This document shows, piece after piece, positions 6,216-7,615 of a DNA stretch of 7,615 nucleotides. Source of the stretch: Patescibacteria group bacterium (GTDB lineage: Bacteria > Patescibacteriota > Microgenomatia > UBA12405); contig JAHIEZ010000080.1 in the NCBI GenBank assembly GCA_018901355.1, positions 1 to 7,615 of the forward strand, read 5' to 3'. Made by a program: the position numbers and the translations under genes. The notes below the pieces were generated by a model. It ran no database searches. It had not been told where the DNA came from and saw only the letters and a list, made by a program, of their open reading frames with translations. The stretch's first letter is position 1. Each line of letters opens with the position of its first letter.

Positions 6216-7058
6216 ATGAAAATCAACACCGTTTTTTTTGGGGCCTCCCCTTATTCCACTATTGTTCTCAAAAAGCTAGCTACTCTGACCGATTTTCCCA
6301 TCGTCTCTGTCGTTAGTAAAACCGATAAAGCTGTCGGAAGACATCTTTCTGTCTTGGCCAACCCAGTTTCTCTTTTAGCCCAAAAATTAAAATTACCTCT
6401 CCTCAAAACCGATCAATTTGATCAAAATTTTATTAAAAAATTTAAAGATCTAAAACCGGATTTAGCTCTGGTTGTTGCCTATGGCCCTCCCTTTTTTACC
6501 CCGGATATGCTTGATATTCCCCGCTTTAAAATTATAAATATTCACCCTTCCCCTCTCCCTCGTTACCGCGGTGCCACTCCCGGCCCCTGGCAAATAATCA
6601 ATGGCGAAACCGACTCCGCTGTCAGTTTTTTCCAACTTGACCCATTACCCGATCACGGCCCACTCCTCGCCCAAATCCCCTTATCTATTTCCGCCACCGA
6701 CACCGCCGACACTTTTTACCAAAAAGCTTTTCATCTGGCCACCGATAATCTTGAAAAAACTCTCCTAAACTACATCAAAAATCCTCAAAAACTTATCCCC
6801 CAAAATCATTCTCAAAAAACCTATTTCCCCAAATTTACCAAACTCAATGCCCAAATCAATTGGACTTGGCCAAAACCAAAAATCGAACGTTTCGTTCGCG
6901 CCCTTCTGCCCTGGCCTGTAGCCTGGACCTATGTCCAAAACCAATCCGGCCTTAAACTAAAAATGAAAATGTTCCCCGACAATATCGTCCAAATCGAAGA
7001 CAAAACCAAAACTTCCTGGCCTGAAATTGAAAAATACTACACTATTATCGATAAATAA
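6216..7058 (+). CDS. fmt: Methionyl-tRNA formyltransferase (short form)
   Basis: Transfers a formyl group from 10-formyl-tetrahydrofolate to initiator Met-tRNA. The N-terminal formyltransferase domain starts at INTVFFGASPYS (3-14), has the TDKAVGRH loop (36-43) and the catalytic triad N108, H110 and D146, in NIHPSPLPRYRGA (108-120) and LPDHGP (144-149). The motif RFVRALLPWPVAWT (225-238) marks the C-terminal tRNA-binding domain. At 280 residues it is about 35 shorter than E. coli Fmt (315), with the loss mostly at the C-terminus. The region after RGA (TPGPWQII) and the PDHG sequence differ from the usual AAPIQRAI and LDTGD, so another formyltransferase such as a sugar N-formyltransferase is possible, but the C-terminal domain and the def neighbour favour Fmt. 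The ATG at 6216 is used because it begins the fold; an upstream ATG at 6087 would run antisense through def. It ends 5 bp from the rpmB stop. Confidence 0.9.
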   Translation: MKINTVFFGASPYSTIVLKKLATLTDFPIVSVVSKTDKAVGRHLSVLANPVSLLAQKLKLPLLKTDQFDQNFIKKFKDLKPDLALVVAYGPPFFTPDMLDIPRFKIINIHPSPLPRYRGATPGPWQIINGETDSAVSFFQLDPLPDHGPLLAQIPLSISATDTADTFYQKAFHLATDNLEKTLLNYIKNPQKLIPQNHSQKTYFPKFTKLNAQINWTWPKPKIERFVRALLPWPVAWTYVQNQSGLKLKMKMFPDNIVQIEDKTKTSWPEIEKYYTIIDK

Positions 7059-7063
7059 AAAAC

Positions 7064-7249
7064 TTATTTCTTTTTTTCCACTTTAGACTTGCGACTTTCA
7101 AATTTCGACTTCTTTATACATTTAGTACACAACCACTCCCCTGACACCTTCTGAATATTAGCCAAAAAGGCCTTCGGCGACCTATTTTGGGCATGCGATC
7201 GATTTCGACCAATCCTGGTTTTTTTCGCACAGTTACTACAAACTCTCAT
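7064..7249 (-). CDS. rpmB: 50S ribosomal protein L28 (bL28), zinc-ribbon form
   Basis: Small protein of the large ribosomal subunit. The 61 residues begin MRVCSNCAKK and continue with the family's GRNRSHAQNRSPKAFLANIQKV. The cysteine pairs C4/C7 and C41/C44 give a four-cysteine zinc ribbon. The basic tail after residue 46 (KSKFESRKSKVEKKK) looks like a repeat-derived extension and not conserved L28 sequence. The ATG at 7249 has no Shine-Dalgarno sequence, and TATAGT lies only 7 bases upstream, with TTTAAA 17 bp further upstream as a -35 candidate, so the mRNA may be leaderless. It is convergent with fmt (5-bp gap) and divergent from the M50 protease gene. Confidence 0.93.
   Translation of the reverse strand: MRVCSNCAKKTRIGRNRSHAQNRSPKAFLANIQKVSGEWLCTKCIKKSKFESRKSKVEKKK
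7076..7111 (-). repeat. 21-bp-period repeat forming the C-terminal tail of L28
   Basis: Read on the minus strand, AAGTCGAAATTTGAA (7111-7097) is repeated as AAGTCTAAAGTGGAA (7090-7076), 12 of 15 bases identical and 21 bp apart. It encodes KSKFE and KSKVE at the end of L28. The unit, with its AAATTT core, resembles AT-rich repeats common between genes of this kind of genome (from memory, not searched), so the original stop codon may have been overrun. Confidence 0.45.
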
Positions 7250-7286
7250 GGGGTATACTATAACATCTTAAGGCTTATTTTTAAAT
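7250..7286. promoter_or_regulatory. Divergent promoter gap between rpmB and the M50 protease gene
   Basis: The near-palindromic TATACTATA (7254-7262) supplies a -10-like box on each strand: TATAGT (7262-7257) for rpmB and TATACT (7254-7259) for the protease gene. For rpmB a -35-like TTTAAA (7285-7280) sits at the ideal 17-bp spacing. For the protease gene the -35 is poor and the ATG lies 27 bases downstream of the -10. AAGG at 7270-7273 is 13 bases before that ATG, too far for a good ribosome-binding site. Confidence 0.5.
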
Positions 7287-7615
7287 ATGACAAACCCTTT
7301 TCTTATCTTAGGTCTGATTATCGCCATCACCATTCATGAGTTTTCTCATGCCTTTACCGCCGACCAACTAGGCGATCCCACTCCCAGATCTCTGGGTCGC
7401 CTCTCTCTCAATCCTTTGGTTCATTTAGACCCTCTCGGTACTCTTATGCTTTTTATTGCCCACTTTGGCTGGGGCAAACCAATTCCCATTGACCCCTACA
7501 ATTTCAAAAACCCCAAAAGAGACGAACTTCTAGTGGCTCTATCCGGACCGGCCAGCAATCTTATTTTAGCCTTTTTCCTCAAACTTTCTCTCCATTTTTT
7601 ACCCCAAATTTCTGC
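7287..7615 (+). CDS. M50 (site-2 type) membrane metalloprotease, N-terminal part (cut by window edge)
   Basis: Intramembrane zinc protease of the M50 family that cleaves membrane-spanning substrates. The 109 visible residues start with a hydrophobic segment carrying the zinc-binding HEFSH (17-21, catalytic E18), then GDPTPRSLGRLSLNPLVHLDPLGT (29-52), a second membrane segment, the GWGKPIPIDPYNFKNPKRDELLV stretch (61-83) and SGPASNLILA (86-95) opening the next segment. This order matches the short S2P-M50-like group without PDZ domains (YwhC-like). The second zinc-ligand motif (NxxPxxPLDG type) would lie beyond the right edge, so activity cannot be confirmed from this part. The ATG at 7287 directly precedes the first membrane helix and no better start exists upstream. 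It diverges from rpmB. Confidence 0.93.
   Translation, partial: MTNPFLILGLIIAITIHEFSHAFTADQLGDPTPRSLGRLSLNPLVHLDPLGTLMLFIAHFGWGKPIPIDPYNFKNPKRDELLVALSGPASNLILAFFLKLSLHFLPQIS

Noticed and set aside
7053..7077. AAATAA/TTATTT stem followed by a T-run between fmt and rpmB, a possible terminator.
   Set aside because: The 6-bp stem has only A-T pairs and is formed by the two stop codons and their neighbours; too weak to call an intrinsic terminator.
1..7615. CRISPR arrays, tRNA or rRNA genes, transposases, phage or defence genes.
   Set aside because: No regularly spaced repeats, no cloverleaf or rRNA sequence, and every long open region is accounted for by the housekeeping, wall and membrane genes listed.

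Overview
The window looks like bacterial chromosome from a small, streamlined genome, most likely a Candidate Phyla Radiation (Patescibacteria) member, possibly of the Microgenomates kind. That placement is inference. It rests on very tight packing with gene overlaps, a divergent MreB encoded directly next to a PBP2 with no mreC or mreD between them, a minimal 61-residue ribosomal protein L28, a short Fmt, and small repeats inserted inside coding regions. The code appears standard; stops are TAA in five genes and TAG in def.

Layout. Positions 1-3605 hold a minus-strand cluster read mreB -> mrdA (PBP2) -> topA, with topA running off the left edge. mreB and mrdA overlap by one base (TAATG), and 45 bases separate mrdA from topA. 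From 3637 onward five genes alternate strand: an O-antigen-ligase-type polytopic membrane protein with C-terminal TPRs (+), def (-), fmt (+), rpmB (-) and the start of an M50 site-2-type protease (+). Convergent neighbours overlap or nearly touch (ligase/def overlap by 27 bp, fmt/rpmB are 5 bp apart). Divergent neighbours are separated by only 31-38 bp, and each of these gaps carries -10-like boxes on both strands at nearly the same place.

Functions. MreB and PBP2 point to lateral cell-wall synthesis, and the ligase gene, divergent from mreB, points to surface-glycan polymerisation or transfer. Fmt and Def are the two ends of the formyl-methionine cycle and here share one intergenic promoter region instead of forming an operon. 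TopA (supercoiling), L28 (ribosome) and the M50 protease (membrane proteolysis) are housekeeping genes.

The most notable signals are the repeated compact divergent-promoter design with almost no 5' leader, a composite palindromic repeat inserted in frame in the ligase (about residues 373-405), two further 21-bp-period micro-repeats that add sequence to proteins, an exceptional lack of G on the + strand whatever the gene direction, and six cysteines in the exported part of PBP2. I see no CRISPR array, tRNA, rRNA, transposase or phage gene. No stretch over 300 bases lacks a gene. I do not find a clear new multi-gene system.
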